Shown here one piece after another: positions 1-7,461 of a stretch of 15,964 nt of DNA. The stretch comes from SIG588 sp045597045 (GTDB lineage: Bacteria > Bacillota > Clostridia > Oscillospirales > Acutalibacteraceae). The translations under genes were made by a program, and so were the position numbers. The notes beneath the pieces were generated by a model. It did not search any database and was not told the origin of the DNA. It saw only the letters and a program-made list of their open reading frames with translations. The stretch's first letter is position 1; each line of letters opens with the position of its first letter. The stretch covers positions 1-15,964 of the forward strand of contig JAZODN010000055.1 in assembly GCA_045597045.1 (NCBI GenBank), in the 5' to 3' direction.

Positions 1-747
1 GACAATATGTGTCTGGAGTGCGCCATAGACAAGGGCACCCACTGTCCCGACTGCGATCAGTGTTATTTTGCCGTGGGCGAGTGGTGCGAGGAGTGCGGCC
101 TGTGCACCGACTGTGCAGGCGATATCGACACGGCGTGCAGTTCCTACTACGGGCAGCGCCTTTGTTTTGATTGCGCCATAGACAAAGGAGAGAGTCATTG
201 TCCCGGCTGTGACGTGTGCTATAACGAGATCGGCCATTTTTGTGGGGAATGCGGTCTGTGCGAGGACTGCGTGGAGTACGACGAGGAGTGTTCCGCAACC
301 TACGGGACGGAGCTTTGCGTAGAATGCGCTGCGGAGAAAGACTCCCATTGTTTCGGCTGTGAGCAATGTTATTTCGTCGTGGGAGAATGGTGCGAGGAGT
401 GCGGTCTGTGTGAAGATTGCATCGAAATAGACACTGCGTGCAGCAGCTACCACGGTATGCGCCTTTGCTTTGAATGTGCTTCGGATAAAGGCACCCATTG
501 CCCCGGTTGTGACCAGTGCTATGCCGCCGCTGCCCATTTTTGTGGGGAGTGCGGTTTGTGTGACGATTGCGTGGCGTACGATGAGGAGTGCTCTATGGCT
601 ATCGGAAGCGAAATTTGCGTGGAATGTGCTATAGAGAGTGGTATGCACTGCCCCGATTGCTCGGAATGCTACAGCGAGTGCGGCGGAGAGTTTTGCGTGG
701 AATGCGGTGTTTGCGGGGGTTGCACCGAGATCAATCCCAACGAGGAC
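1..747 (+). repeat. Five tandem ~150-bp units encoding 10-Cys modules
   Basis: Unit boundaries, set at the [LI]C-x2-C motif, are about 1-159, 160-312, 313-462, 463-612 and 613-747. In unit 1 the Cys spacing is C-x2-C-x7-C-x2-C-x2-C-x7-C-x2-C-x2-C-x2-C-x7-C, followed by x8 to the next unit. Units 1 and 3 share GEWCEECGLC and DTACSSY. Units 2 and 4 share HFCGECGLC and YDEECS. The true period is therefore a ~100-residue pair (A-B-A-B), followed by a diverged fifth unit. The array probably continues upstream, because the window begins inside it. Confidence 0.85.
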
Positions 748-3700
748 CTCTGTCTGGATTGCGCGATTGCTGCCGGTCTCCATTGCCCCGGCTGTGAGAG
801 TTATATCGGGGACGTTCCGCTTTGCGAGGGGTGCGGAGAGCGGTGCTTGGAATGCGCGGAGTCGTTCTGCGAAAACTGCAATTTGTGTTCGGAATGTGTG
901 TTGATGTGTCAGGATTGCGGCTCCTGCGAGGAGTGCGCGACCATTTGTCCGAATTGTGAGGAATATTGCTCAGAGTGCGCGGGTATCTGTGACGACTGCG
1001 ACCTTTGCTTGATTTGCTGTGAGGATGTTGCGAATTTTTCGGGCTGTGATTGCGGCGAATGGGTTTGCGTGGAAAGCATGGATTGGGAGGAGCATTTTGC
1101 AGATGAGCATAACGATGCCTCCCCCGAGCAATCCAACCATACCGTCCGCCCGATGCCGACGTGGGATTGGGATTCCACCTATCACTGGCACAACTGCGCC
1201 TACTGCCGTGAGGACGCCCACGTGACGGGCAAGAGAGCGCACACCTTCGATGCGAAGGGAATTTGTACCGTTTGCCGTTACGTGAGAGACGCCGAGATTC
1301 GTGTTCTGGTGCAACCCGCCGACTCGAAGGCGGCCCTTGTGACCAGTGCGGACGAGGCGTATGACGAGAGAAACATTGCCCGCTTCGGCGTAAAGGCGGC
1401 AGGAAAGAGCGAGTTGACCTACACCTGGTACGAGGGATATTATCATTACGGTTTCGGCGGGATGAAATACACCCAACTGACCGATCCGCAGGACGGAGAG
1501 GACTATGAGGGGGATGAGATCTATTGGCTGGTGCCCACCGATGCCTGCACCCGTGATTGGTACATCCGCTGTGTCATCACCGATGCGTACGGCAACGAGG
1601 TGACCACCCGTGATGCGTTGGTGCAGGCGAAGCATCACTATCAGTACTTCGAGCGGTATCACAGCAACGAGCATCCTTACGAATTGGCAGAACGAAACAA
1701 ATACGGTCATATTCTGCAATGCGTCGGTGAGGAATGCGAGAAGGTGACCCCTCTGCGCCCCCACGAGGACGAGGACAGAAACGGCTACTGCGATATCTGT
1801 GAATTTGAGATCGGTGCCATTCTCATCACCAAACAGCCCAAGAATTCCACCACCGCCTATTCGTATGATCCCGACGAGGGGTACGACGAGAGCAACTTTG
1901 CTCACTTCAGCGTGACAGCCGAGGGTGAAAGTGCGCTCACCTATACGTGGTGCCGTAAGCAGAAGGTGGGCGGCGTTTGGAAATACGTGCCGTTGTCCGA
2001 CCCGCAGGAGGGGGAGGTGTATGACGGCCCCGAACTGACGTTGTTGGTACCCGAAGACGCTTGCTGCACGGAATACACCTACGCCTGCATCATCACCGAC
2101 GAGGAGGACAACGAGACCCGCACGGTGGACGTCACCCTGACGGCAAGACACAATTATCAGTATTACGAGGATTATCTGACCACCCGTTCCACCCCCTACG
2201 GGGATGCCCGAAAGAAATATCACGGACATATTCTGGTGTGTGTCAGCCCCACCTGCGGAAAGGTGACCAGACTTTGTCAGCACGTGGATGAAAATGACGA
2301 TTATATCTGTGAGACCTGCGGTTCTCAAAAGGATATGGTCTACCCGCCGGAGATCTTTGTGACCGCCCCCAAAGAAGGACAACTGCCGGATTACACCGTG
2401 ACCGTTGACCGCCCGCTGTGCTATCGCGCCGCGGGGGACAGCACGAACTACACCCAGCACCGCTTCTGGCTGGCTTCGGACAACGGCGTGGACAACTGGA
2501 AGCTGATCGACAAAACCACCCCCTTCGTGGCGGGCAAATATTACAAGATCGAGATCGAACTGGAAACGGCGACGGGCTACGAATTTCTGCCGATGGTCTC
2601 CTACGACGGTGAAGAGCCGTACATCTGGGCAGAGGTCAACGGCAACTCGACCAAAGCGCACAAGACCTACGGCAAAGATCCGTCGCGCTACATCACCGTC
2701 CACTACGAGTTCGGTGTGTGCAACGACAGCGTGATCGAAAACATCGTCATTGACAATGTGACCGAACCCGTGGCGGGGCAAAAGCCCACCTATGCCGCCA
2801 CCGTCCGCGGCAGTGGGTATTACGTAGACACATCCAAAAACGTTTACTACGACGACTGGATGAACGATCAAAAGTTGTATTATATCAAGAACGGCATCGG
2901 TTGGTTTGATATGACGGCATCGGCTTGGGTCTACGAAAACGAAGCCTTCATACCCGGTCACAGGTATCAGATCAGCGTATATCTCAAAACGGAGGACGGC
3001 CATACGTTCTATCACGACCGCTGGTACGAAATGCTGTTTACCGCTTCGGTGAACGGCACGGCGGCGGAAGGAAATACCACGGGCAGCGAAGGACTCACGA
3101 AACAAACCGTTCGCGCGGAATTCCCCTGTCAGCCGCAGGCGTTATCCACCGTGATGATGTACAATCTCGAAGCACCGCGTGCAGGTGAAACGCCCGACTA
3201 CACCGTGACAGCGGCCTACCCCGAATTGTATCGGCCGGATCCCAACTACGCCGGTACGAACGGCGTGGTCTGGTACAACAGCGAAGGCGAAATGTTAGAG
3301 CCGACCGACACCTTCGTGCAAGGTGAGCAGTATAAGGTGGAGATCAAGGTGATCTCCACACAGATGAACGGTGCCGATGTGTGTGCGTTCGCTGCCGATA
3401 CGGCGGCGTACCTTGACGGCAAGCAGGTGGTTGCCAAAGGGGACTGGGATAACGTGTACGTAAGCCGCAACGCGGTGTATATCTACTATACCTTCGAGGA
3501 AGGGGCGCTGCCGCCCGCGCGCAAAGGCTCGGTCAGCGGCTTCGTTACCGACACGGGCAATACGGCAGGGGATGTCACCCTGCAACTCATCCCGAAAGGC
3601 CTTACCGAGCCGGCGTATGAGACGGTCCTCACGGGGAATACGGTGAGTTATCGTTTCGCGCGCGTGCCGGCAGGTGTATATACTTTGAAGGCGCAAAAAG

Positions 3701-4206
3701 CAGGGTATCCTACCGTAACCTACACCGTAACGATAGCGGATACGGCGGTGATCCAAAACGTCACGCTGGTGCCTGCAACGTATACCGTCAGTTTTGCGCC
3801 AAACGGCGGCACGGGCAACATGGCGGCGGTCAGCGGAGTTGTGGGAAACTATACCCTGCCGCAAAACGGTTTTACCGCCCCTGCCAACAAAATCTTTGAC
3901 GGCTGGATGATAAACGGCACAAAATACGCCGCGGGTGCTACCGTGTGGATCGCCGCCGATACGACGGTGATCGCGCAGTGGAAAGCGAGTGGGGAACCGA
4001 GCCTGCTTGGGGATGTGAACAGCAGCGGCACTGTCGACTCTACCGATGCGCGCTTGGTTTTGCAGTATGCGGTGAAGAAAATCAAAACGCTGCCCAACCT
4101 CGCCGTCGCCGATGTGAACGGCAGCGGCACTGTCGACTCTACCGATGCGCGGCTTATACTACAGTACGTTGTAAAGAAGATCAGCAAATTCCCCGCAGAA
4201 GGATAA
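1..4206 (+). CDS. Giant cysteine-array, multi-domain dockerin protein (5' end outside window)
   Basis: The frame is open from base 1 with no stop or ribosome binding site before the first ATG (7), so the start and any signal peptide lie upstream. Residues are numbered from that ATG. Residues 2-247 are five cysteine-rich units of ~50 residues, each with 10 Cys. Residues 248-354 are an irregular ladder of C-x2-C pairs. A short His/Cys motif (HWHNCAYC, ~393-400) follows. Two Ig-like modules start near 430 and 602, each ending in a GHI..C...C.KVT..H element. Three related beta modules start near 782, 909 and 1049. A carboxypeptidase-regulatory-like domain covers ~1174-1256, an InlB/Flg_new-type repeat (FAPNGGTG...FDGW) ~1259-1328, and a type I dockerin with two DVNxSGTVDSTDAR calcium loops 1336-1396. 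Dockerins bind cohesins on scaffoldins or cell surfaces, so this is probably secreted and surface- or complex-attached. No catalytic domain is recognisable. Metal binding by the Cys array is inference. Confidence 0.9.
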   Translation, partial: DNMCLECAIDKGTHCPDCDQCYFAVGEWCEECGLCTDCAGDIDTACSSYYGQRLCFDCAIDKGESHCPGCDVCYNEIGHFCGECGLCEDCVEYDEECSATYGTELCVECAAEKDSHCFGCEQCYFVVGEWCEECGLCEDCIEIDTACSSYHGMRLCFECASDKGTHCPGCDQCYAAAAHFCGECGLCDDCVAYDEECSMAIGSEICVECAIESGMHCPDCSECYSECGGEFCVECGVCGGCTEINPNEDLCLDCAIAAGLHCPGCESYIGDVPLCEGCGERCLECAESFCENCNLCSECVLMCQDCGSCEECATICPNCEEYCSECAGICDDCDLCLICCEDVANFSGCDCGEWVCVESMDWEEHFADEHNDASPEQSNHTVRPMPTWDWDSTYHWHNCAYCREDAHVTGKRAHTFDAKGICTVCRYVRDAEIRVLVQPADSKAALVTSADEAYDERNIARFGVKAAGKSELTYTWYEGYYHYGFGGMKYTQLTDPQDGEDYEGDEIYWLVPTDACTRDWYIRCVITDAYGNEVTTRDALVQAKHHYQYFERYHSNEHPYELAERNKYGHILQCVGEECEKVTPLRPHEDEDRNGYCDICEFEIGAILITKQPKNSTTAYSYDPDEGYDESNFAHFSVTAEGESALTYTWCRKQKVGGVWKYVPLSDPQEGEVYDGPELTLLVPEDACCTEYTYACIITDEEDNETRTVDVTLTARHNYQYYEDYLTTRSTPYGDARKKYHGHILVCVSPTCGKVTRLCQHVDENDDYICETCGSQKDMVYPPEIFVTAPKEGQLPDYTVTVDRPLCYRAAGDSTNYTQHRFWLASDNGVDNWKLIDKTTPFVAGKYYKIEIELETATGYEFLPMVSYDGEEPYIWAEVNGNSTKAHKTYGKDPSRYITVHYEFGVCNDSVIENIVIDNVTEPVAGQKPTYAATVRGSGYYVDTSKNVYYDDWMNDQKLYYIKNGIGWFDMTASAWVYENEAFIPGHRYQISVYLKTEDGHTFYHDRWYEMLFTASVNGTAAEGNTTGSEGLTKQTVRAEFPCQPQALSTVMMYNLEAPRAGETPDYTVTAAYPELYRPDPNYAGTNGVVWYNSEGEMLEPTDTFVQGEQYKVEIKVISTQMNGADVCAFAADTAAYLDGKQVVAKGDWDNVYVSRNAVYIYYTFEEGALPPARKGSVSGFVTDTGNTAGDVTLQLIPKGLTEPAYETVLTGNTVSYRFARVPAGVYTLKAQKAGYPTVTYTVTIADTAVIQNVTLVPATYTVSFAPNGGTGNMAAVSGVVGNYTLPQNGFTAPANKIFDGWMINGTKYAAGATVWIAADTTVIAQWKASGEPSLLGDVNSSGTVDSTDARLVLQYAVKKIKTLPNLAVADVNGSGTVDSTDARLILQYVVKKISKFPAEG
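4012..4194 (+). other. Type I dockerin module coding segment
   Basis: Two copies of a calcium-binding loop-helix motif start at 4012 and 4111. Each reads D-V-N-x-S-G-T-V-D-S-T-D-A-R followed by L-x-L-Q-Y-x-V-K-K-I. The Asp/Asn positions expected for calcium coordination (1, 3, 9 and 12) are present in both. The residues after the loop (T-D-A-R, then K-K-I) are nearly identical in both copies. That symmetry is known in dockerins that bind cohesin in either of two orientations. The partner cohesin is not in this window. Confidence 0.9.
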
Positions 4207-4214
4207 CGGACAAC

Positions 4215-4254
4215 AAAAAAGCATACCCCGTTCTTGAACGGGGTATGCTTTTTT
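4215..4254. terminator. Bidirectional intrinsic terminator
   Basis: An 18-19 bp perfect inverted repeat (core GCATACCCCGTTC / GAACGGGGTATGC) is flanked by six A on the left and six T on the right. It sits between the convergent dockerin gene and the minus-strand lipoprotein gene and can end transcripts from both. Confidence 0.92.
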
Positions 4255-4263
4255 GTGCATGTG

Positions 4264-5145
4264 TTATTCGCCCTTCAACTGGGTTACGGTGAGGGCCACA
4301 CCGTTGCTTTTGCACACCACCGTGCCGTTGCGAGTGGCAAAAAGTTGACAGCCAAGTGTGGCGAGTGCGGCAACCGTTTCGGCTGCCGTGGGGTTTTTAT
4401 CCGAATCGCACGCCACCGCATAGTCGGGTTGTACCAGGTTGAGAAACGCGGCGGTCAGTTCGGTGAAATTGCCGTGATACGGCAATTTTAGGAAATCAGC
4501 CTTCCAATTTTTCTTGCTTACCACCAACTCGGCCAGACGTGCATCTTCCGCATCGCCGGCAAACAGGAACACCTTGGCGCCGTGGCGCGCACGCACCACC
4601 AGTGAGAAATCGTTATCCTGCTGCACGCCGTCTTTGTTAACGTAGGTGTCTTTAAGGGGGGAGTTTATGGTGAACTCCATATCCTCGATCTGCAGTGTGA
4701 TGTCATCGCCGCCGCAGGGCAGGGCGGTATCCGGTACCTGCAGATCCTGCAGGGTGGCAAGGAAGGTATCGTACTCTTCGCGCACACCCGTGTAGTCGGG
4801 GCGGATCACCTGCTTCACCTCTGCGAAATTCAGCAGGCGGTCGGCACCGCCCACGTGGTCGCGGTCGTAGTGGGTGATGATGAGCAGGTCGATCACGGCG
4901 CGACCTTTTTCATTCAAATAGTTCAGCACCTTGCCGCCGTCATCGCTTTCGCCGGTGTCGATGACCACTGTTTTGTTTTGGGCAGTGATCACAATGGCAT
5001 CTGCCTTCCCGATAGAGAGAACCGCCACCTCCACGTCACCTGTGACAGGCAAGGGCGGTTCGGTGTTATCGGTCGGTGCCTTCGGACGGCAGCCGCCGGC
5101 AAGCAGCAGTGCGCATAGGGTGAGTATCGCCAACAGTCGTTTCAT
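4264..5145 (-). CDS. Lipoprotein with ComEC-like metallo-beta-lactamase domain
   Basis: 293 aa. The N-terminus has a basic MKR, a hydrophobic stretch and a lipobox-like LAGGC with Cys19 as the likely lipidated residue, so the protein is probably anchored outside the membrane. The fold signature is THYDRDHVGG (91-100; His92, Asp94, Asp96, His97), the metal-binding motif of the metallo-beta-lactamase superfamily. VIDTGE precedes it at ~61-66, and FAGDAE (195-200) and YHGN (223-226) follow. This matches the stand-alone hydrolase domains related to the C-terminal part of the competence protein ComEC. No ComEC channel domain is present. Substrate is unknown; nuclease or phosphodiesterase activity is plausible by family. 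The ATG is preceded by AAAGGAG, which overlaps the end of the ttcA-like gene 12 bp upstream, so the two are probably cotranscribed. The -3 lipobox residue is Ala rather than the usual Leu/Val/Ile. Confidence 0.85.
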   Translation of the reverse strand: MKRLLAILTLCALLLAGGCRPKAPTDNTEPPLPVTGDVEVAVLSIGKADAIVITAQNKTVVIDTGESDDGGKVLNYLNEKGRAVIDLLIITHYDRDHVGGADRLLNFAEVKQVIRPDYTGVREEYDTFLATLQDLQVPDTALPCGGDDITLQIEDMEFTINSPLKDTYVNKDGVQQDNDFSLVVRARHGAKVFLFAGDAEDARLAELVVSKKNWKADFLKLPYHGNFTELTAAFLNLVQPDYAVACDSDKNPTAAETVAALATLGCQLFATRNGTVVCKSNGVALTVTQLKGE

Positions 5146-5157
5146 ATCGGTTCTCCT

Positions 5158-5877
5158 TTACCAATGGTTGATGTGGTCGGCTGTCAATGCATGGGTCAGT
5201 TTTTCGGCCACGTCGCCGTAATCGGCCGAAAGGGCGGTCACCAATTCTTTTGCCTTTTGGCGGTGAGTGTGTCCATCCACGGGGCAGCGCGATTTCACCA
5301 CCGGCAGCTCTTCCGCTGCCGCAAAATTCGCGATGTCTCGCTCGGTCATGAAAAGCAAGGGGCGAATTAATCGCAAGCCGCGGCGATCAAGCTCGGTCAC
5401 GGGGGCGAAGCAGGCGAAACGGCTGCCTTCCAGCAGATTCATCAGCACCGTTTCGGCGGCATCGTCTTTGTGGTGACCAAGTGCCACCACGTTGCAATTC
5501 GCTTCCACCGCCGTGCGGTGGAGCACGCCGCGCCGCATTTTGGCACACAGCGAGCACGGGGGCTTGCCTGCCGACTGTGCAATGGCGGCTTCCGCCAAAC
5601 GGGTGCGCTCCAGAATATACGGCAGGTCACGTGCTGCGCACCACGCTGCCACGGCGGAAAAGTCCGTTTCCGTTCCGTCAAACGAGGGGTCAAGCGTGAT
5701 GGCAGTGAGCGAGAAGGAAACGGGCGAAAACCGCTGCAATTCCGAGAGGAGGGAGAGCAGCACCATGCTGTCTTTGCCGCCCGACACGCCGACCGCTACG
5801 CGGTCGCCGTTTTGCAGCATCCCATAGCGGTCGATCGCCGCGCGCAGCAGGCCCAGCAGGTCTTGTTTTTTCGACAT
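5158..5877 (-). CDS. ttcA: TtcA-family tRNA 2-thiolation protein (PP-loop ATPase)
   Basis: 239 aa. Contains the PP-loop SGGKDS (32-37), which binds ATP to adenylate a tRNA base, the PPCSLC motif with Cys108 and Cys111, GHHKDDAAET (134-143), and Cys198 in RCPVDGHTH. One CxxC pair plus a third downstream Cys is the pattern that holds the Fe-S cluster in TtcA, which makes 2-thiocytidine at tRNA position 32. The protein is shorter than the ~310-aa proteobacterial enzyme, as is common for Clostridia relatives, so the exact tRNA target is less certain than the chemistry. The start is ATG with AGGAGG about 8 bases upstream. It lies between the ygjP-like and lipoprotein genes on the same strand. Confidence 0.85.
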   Translation of the reverse strand: MSKKQDLLGLLRAAIDRYGMLQNGDRVAVGVSGGKDSMVLLSLLSELQRFSPVSFSLTAITLDPSFDGTETDFSAVAAWCAARDLPYILERTRLAEAAIAQSAGKPPCSLCAKMRRGVLHRTAVEANCNVVALGHHKDDAAETVLMNLLEGSRFACFAPVTELDRRGLRLIRPLLFMTERDIANFAAAEELPVVKSRCPVDGHTHRQKAKELVTALSADYGDVAEKLTHALTADHINHW

Positions 5878-5934
5878 GGGCGTTCCTCCTAACCGATCAG
5901 GTGTGTGGCTCTCTTTTCGAGAGGGGGAGAGTGC

Positions 5935-6441
5935 TTACTTTTTCAGCCGCGCTGCGCGTGCTTTGTAATCCGGCAGCACGGCCGCCACCGCTGCGTAAAA
6001 TGCAGCACTGTGATTCATGTGGATCAGATGCGCCAGTTCGTGCACCACCACGTAGTCGATTGCTTCGGGCGGATAGGCCATCAGGCGGCAGGAAAAATTC
6101 AAGTTGCCTTTTGAAGAACAGCTGCCGAAACGTTTGGCGGCGGCGTTTATCTTCACGGCGGTGGGGTGGACCCCCATTATATCGGCAAAATAGGCCACCC
6201 GTTGCGGAAGGTATGCCACGGCCTCTTTGCGCCATGCAGCAAGCTGCTGTTCGCTCGGCACGGGCGGTGGTGGGGGAAGTGAGGCTAAATGTGCGGCGAT
6301 CCAATCTTCACGCAAGGCCAACTCGCGGTCGATCACTGCACGGGAAACGCGGTGCGGTGCGCGCACCCATAACTCGCCGTTTGGGCGAATTTCAATGGCC
6401 ACGGTTTTTCGCCGTGAACGAATCAAACGATATGTGCGCAC
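5935..6441 (-). CDS. YgjP-like (DUF45/SprT-type) zinc metallopeptidase
   Basis: 168 aa. The key motif is HELAHLIHMNHS (134-145): HExxH with His134 and His138 as zinc ligands, Glu135 as the general base, and a further ligand at His144. RFGSCSSKGNLNFS (104-117) is the conserved stretch just before it in this family, and the C-terminal basic tail is also typical. There is no signal peptide, so it is probably cytoplasmic. The physiological substrate of the family is not known. Translation begins at GTG (6441-6439) behind a strong GGAGGTGA. It is the first gene after a minus-strand promoter at 6490-6462 and probably leads the operon with ttcA and the lipoprotein gene. The gap to ttcA is 57 bp. Confidence 0.87.
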   Translation of the reverse strand: MRTYRLIRSRRKTVAIEIRPNGELWVRAPHRVSRAVIDRELALREDWIAAHLASLPPPPPVPSEQQLAAWRKEAVAYLPQRVAYFADIMGVHPTAVKINAAAKRFGSCSSKGNLNFSCRLMAYPPEAIDYVVVHELAHLIHMNHSAAFYAAVAAVLPDYKARAARLKK

Positions 6442-6461
6442 GCCGTCACCTCCACCACTAC

Positions 6462-6490
6462 ACTATATCATTTTTTGCGCGGCATTTCAA
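6462..6490 (-). promoter_or_regulatory. Promoter of the ygjP-ttcA-lipoprotein operon
   Basis: Read on the minus strand: -35 TTGAAA (6490-6485), a 17-bp spacer, -10 TATAGT (6467-6462). The start codon is about 20 bp further on, so the untranslated leader is very short. It is divergent from the queT promoter. Confidence 0.7.
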
Positions 6491-6522
6491 TACATTTTCC
6501 ATATAAAAGCCAAGGCGAAACC

Positions 6523-6551
6523 TTGACAAATTCACGGGTAAAGTGTATCAT
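6523..6551 (+). promoter_or_regulatory. Promoter of the queT-darA-holB-ricT-yebC cluster
   Basis: -35 TTGACA (6523-6528), 17-bp spacer, -10 TATCAT (6546-6551). The predicted transcript starts near 6558, about 17 bases before the riboswitch candidate. Confidence 0.8.
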
Positions 6552-6574
6552 TACGGTGTAGGAGTATTTCCTGC

Positions 6575-6617
6575 GGTCAGTTCGAAACCATCCTGACCTA
6601 AAATAAAACTACGGGGG
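6575..6617 (+). promoter_or_regulatory. preQ1-I-type riboswitch candidate
   Basis: Stem GGTCAG (6575-6580) pairs with CTGACC (6593-6598) around the 12-base loop TTCGAAACCATC. An A-rich tail (TAAAATAAAACTA) then runs into GGGGG (6613-6617), the ribosome binding site of queT. Class I preQ1 aptamers have this layout: a short stem, a loop beginning UUC with a ligand-pairing C eight bases later just before the 3' strand, and an A-rich tail that folds back as a pseudoknot. The loop CG (6583-6584) could pair with CG at 6612-6613 and cover the ribosome binding site, which would make it a translational off-switch. The pseudoknot pairing is inferred. The downstream gene family fits the ligand. Confidence 0.72.
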
Positions 6618-6625
6618 AATTGAAT

Positions 6626-7144
6626 ATGAAAACGAAGCAAAAACGTTCGTTGCGGTATTTGGTCGAAGCCGGTATCATTGGTGGCGTGTATGCGACACTG
6701 TGTTTGGTGTTTGCACCTATCAGCTACGGCGCTGTTCAGGTGCGTGTGGCAGAAGCGCTGACGGTTCTGCCGGCGTTTATGCCGGCGGCGATTCCGGGAC
6801 TCACGGTCGGTTGTCTCATCGCCAACCTCTTGGCCGGCGGCGCGGTCGGTGCGTGGGATTGGCTGTTCGGCACGGTGGCCACGCTTGCGGCGGCGCTCGT
6901 TACGCGGGCGTTGCGCCGCGTAACAACCCGTGGGCTGCCGTGGCTTGCCACCTTGCCGCCGGTGCTGTTCAACGCTGTGGTTATCGGCGCGGAGTGCGCG
7001 TTTGCCGCAGGGAATGCGCAACTGTTTTGGCTTTTCGCCCTGCAGGTAGCGGCAGGGCAGACGGTCGCGTGTGTCGGCGGCGGTCTGCTGCTGGCCGGGG
7101 TGCTGCGGAAAACAAGCATTTTAAATGAGGGGGTACCTTTATGA
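6626..7144 (+). CDS. queT: QueT-family ECF transporter substrate-binding (S) component
   Basis: 172 aa, mostly hydrophobic, with about five membrane segments separated by short loops. The stretch YGAVQVRVAEALTVLPAF near residues 34-51, followed by GCLIANLLAGG, is characteristic of QueT, the S component that captures a queuosine precursor such as preQ1 and works with shared ECF energising subunits (EcfA/EcfA'/EcfT). Those subunits are not in the window. The start is ATG 6626 behind GGGGG at 6613-6617; a TTG two codons upstream is possible but badly spaced. The preQ1-type riboswitch immediately upstream supports the substrate. The stop overlaps the darA start by four bases (ATGA), indicating translational coupling. 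Confidence 0.88.
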   Translation: MKTKQKRSLRYLVEAGIIGGVYATLCLVFAPISYGAVQVRVAEALTVLPAFMPAAIPGLTVGCLIANLLAGGAVGAWDWLFGTVATLAAALVTRALRRVTTRGLPWLATLPPVLFNAVVIGAECAFAAGNAQLFWLFALQVAAGQTVACVGGGLLLAGVLRKTSILNEGVPL

Positions 7145-7461
7145 AACTCATTATGGCAATCGTGAATAAGGACGATGCTCCTCGTGTGGCAGATGCGGTG
7201 ATGGAAGCCGGTTTCTTTGCCACCAAGCTCGCCACGACGGGCGGCTTTTTGAAGGCCGGCAACACCACCTTCCTTATCGGTACGGAAGAGGAAAAGGTGG
7301 ATGAGGTCATTTCGTTGGTGGGCAAGCACTCCAAGCGCCGCACGCAGTTGGTGTCCGGCACGGCATACGGCGGCATGAATACCGCAACCTTCCCGGTGGA
7401 AGTGACGGTGGGTGGTGCCACGGTGTTTGTGCTGGATGTGGAACGGTTTGAAAAACTGTAA
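7141..7461 (+). CDS. darA: Cyclic-di-AMP receptor DarA/PstA (PII-like)
   Basis: 106 aa, close to the ~109 aa of the Bacillus protein. The conserved opening MKLIMAIVNKDDAPRVADAV, then TKLATTGGFLKAGNTTFLIG (29-48), and the later KRRTQL segment match the PII-like family that binds c-di-AMP as a trimer. The downstream target of the receptor is still poorly defined. Its place before holB is the normal Firmicutes arrangement (tmk-darA-yaaR-holB-ricT in Bacillus), although tmk and yaaR are absent here and queT stands in front. It overlaps queT by four bases and holB by one (TAATG), so it is firmly inside an operon. Confidence 0.95.
   Translation: MKLIMAIVNKDDAPRVADAVMEAGFFATKLATTGGFLKAGNTTFLIGTEEEKVDEVISLVGKHSKRRTQLVSGTAYGGMNTATFPVEVTVGGATVFVLDVERFEKL

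Noticed and set aside
1..1074. Multi-heme cytochrome interpretation of the Cys array
   Set aside because: No CxxCH motif occurs in the array; His residues precede rather than follow the Cys pairs.
970..3105. A 711-codon open frame on the minus strand inside the dockerin gene
   Set aside because: It is codon-aligned with the real gene and stays open only because TTA, CTA and TCA codons are avoided there. The translation is low-complexity and matches no family, while the plus-strand frame has clear domains and a dockerin.
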